Of a DNA stretch of 64,000 bases, positions 63,714 through 64,000 are shown piece after piece; within the stretch, counting starts at the first letter, position 1; every line of letters begins with the position of its first letter. Source of the stretch: JBGSKV01 sp041740975 (GTDB lineage: Bacteria; Bdellovibrionota_B; Oligoflexia; Oligoflexales; JALZUQ01); assembly GCA_041740975.1 (NCBI GenBank), contig JBGSKV010000105.1:1-64000 (forward strand). The letters are read 5' to 3'. The translations under genes were made by a program, and so were the position numbers. A model generated the notes under the pieces. It was not told the origin of the DNA and did no database searches. It saw only the letters and a program-made list of their open reading frames with translations.

Positions 63714-64000
63714 TCAGAGCTTTAATTTAGCCACAAAATTCAGAAGGGACTCGATATGAGGAGAATTGCTTGCCATATCGTTGTAAGAGAATTCATCTCT
63801 TCCATCGACGAGGTCCAGTTGTGTAATGAATTCAACAATTCCGATGAGGTTCAAGGACTCAGCCAATAGGATTTTATATAGGTGATCTCTCATGGAAAAT
63901 TGCATTTTCGCGATATCCCGAGCTTCCGTGTTGGCGATAACCGAAGCAAATGAAGCCAGTTTCTGTGGAGAAATTTGGGCGAGGAAAAGGATCAATGGAT
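63714..64000 (-). CDS. Partial gene at window end, unknown helical protein
   Basis: The frame is open to the window edge and its 5' end is outside. The visible 95 or so residues are helical (LASFASVIANTEARDIAKMQF, RDHLYKILLAESLNLIGIVEFITQ) with no recognised motif. Its stop lies 39 bp before the mtnP start, so it may be co-transcribed with mtnP. Confidence 0.5.
   Translation of the reverse strand, partial: PLILFLAQISPQKLASFASVIANTEARDIAKMQFSMRDHLYKILLAESLNLIGIVEFITQLDLVDGRDEFSYNDMASNSPHIESLLNFVAKLKL

Noticed and set aside
1..64000. CRISPR array, rRNA, tRNA or prophage
   Set aside because: No regularly spaced direct repeats, no recognisable RNA gene and no phage structural or integrase genes were found by reading; a dedicated tRNA scan was not possible.

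Overview
The window is bacterial chromosome from a free-living or predatory-type Gram-negative, most likely a member of the Bdellovibrionota (inference from gene repertoire: EttA, long-form aromatic amino acid hydroxylase, a CFI-box C-terminal protein, many secreted and lipoproteins, gmk-rsh and rpsP-rimM-trmD blocks, moderate GC). It holds about 54 protein genes, no rRNA, tRNA or CRISPR array that I can recognise, and no prophage or insertion-sequence transposase. Coding is dense and most genes are housekeeping or cell-envelope genes.

Layout. 1-523: a structured intergenic repeat (copy A). 523-3222: TPR protein, a PVFVNP-repeat secreted protein and an HTH/IrrE-like regulator. 3317-10369 (minus): dnaQ-like exonuclease, carboxyltransferase, AtuA-like protein, biotin carboxylase/BCCP and a winged-helix-like protein, probably one operon for a methylcrotonyl- or geranyl-type acyl-CoA carboxylase. 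10544-17700: MsrB-MsrA fusion, MscS channel, a methyltransferase, a DUF4345-like membrane protein behind a textbook sigma-54 promoter, envelope proteins and a metallo-hydrolase. 17978-19435: rpsP-rimM-trmD. 19516-20925: a secreted His-rich protein with a Fur-like box at its promoter. 20953-27953: methyltransferases, NAD-dependent DNA ligase, RNA methyltransferases, ureohydrolase. 28137-32139: secreted C25 (gingipain-like) protease and a secreted protein. 32202-32730: repeat copy B. 32731-36068 (minus): gmk-rsh-small secreted protein. 36316-42024: aromatic amino acid hydroxylase, lipoprotein, hydrolase, YbjN-like protein, Ser/Thr kinase. 42120-46680 (minus): carbonic anhydrase-SulP transporter pair, RecD2-like helicase. 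46912-53229: HPF, then ettA-arsC-like-dus operon, and pepN. 53367-54896: VWA lipoprotein and repeat copy C. 54910-59716 (minus): leucyl aminopeptidase, ppx, ppk1. 59883-64000: enolase, M28 peptidase, STAS/zinc-ribbon protein, MTA phosphorylase and an edge gene.

The most unusual content is non-coding. (1) Three copies of a long multi-stem repeat. The intact copy B has 15-bp terminal inverted repeats, all copies share a 44-bp inverted repeat whose arms change together, and each ends a nearly fixed distance (18-19 nt) beyond the stop codon of a minus-strand gene. (2) Within that repeat a 75-bp segment bounded by CTCCGC/GCGGAG lies in opposite orientation in copy A versus copies B and C, as if it can flip. 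(3) Two very long palindromes (48-bp perfect and 45-bp near-perfect arms, both carrying GGGACAC) lie exactly between convergent genes and meet both stop codons. Smaller items are the sigma-54 and Fur-like sites and a full-length pepN with no normal start codon.
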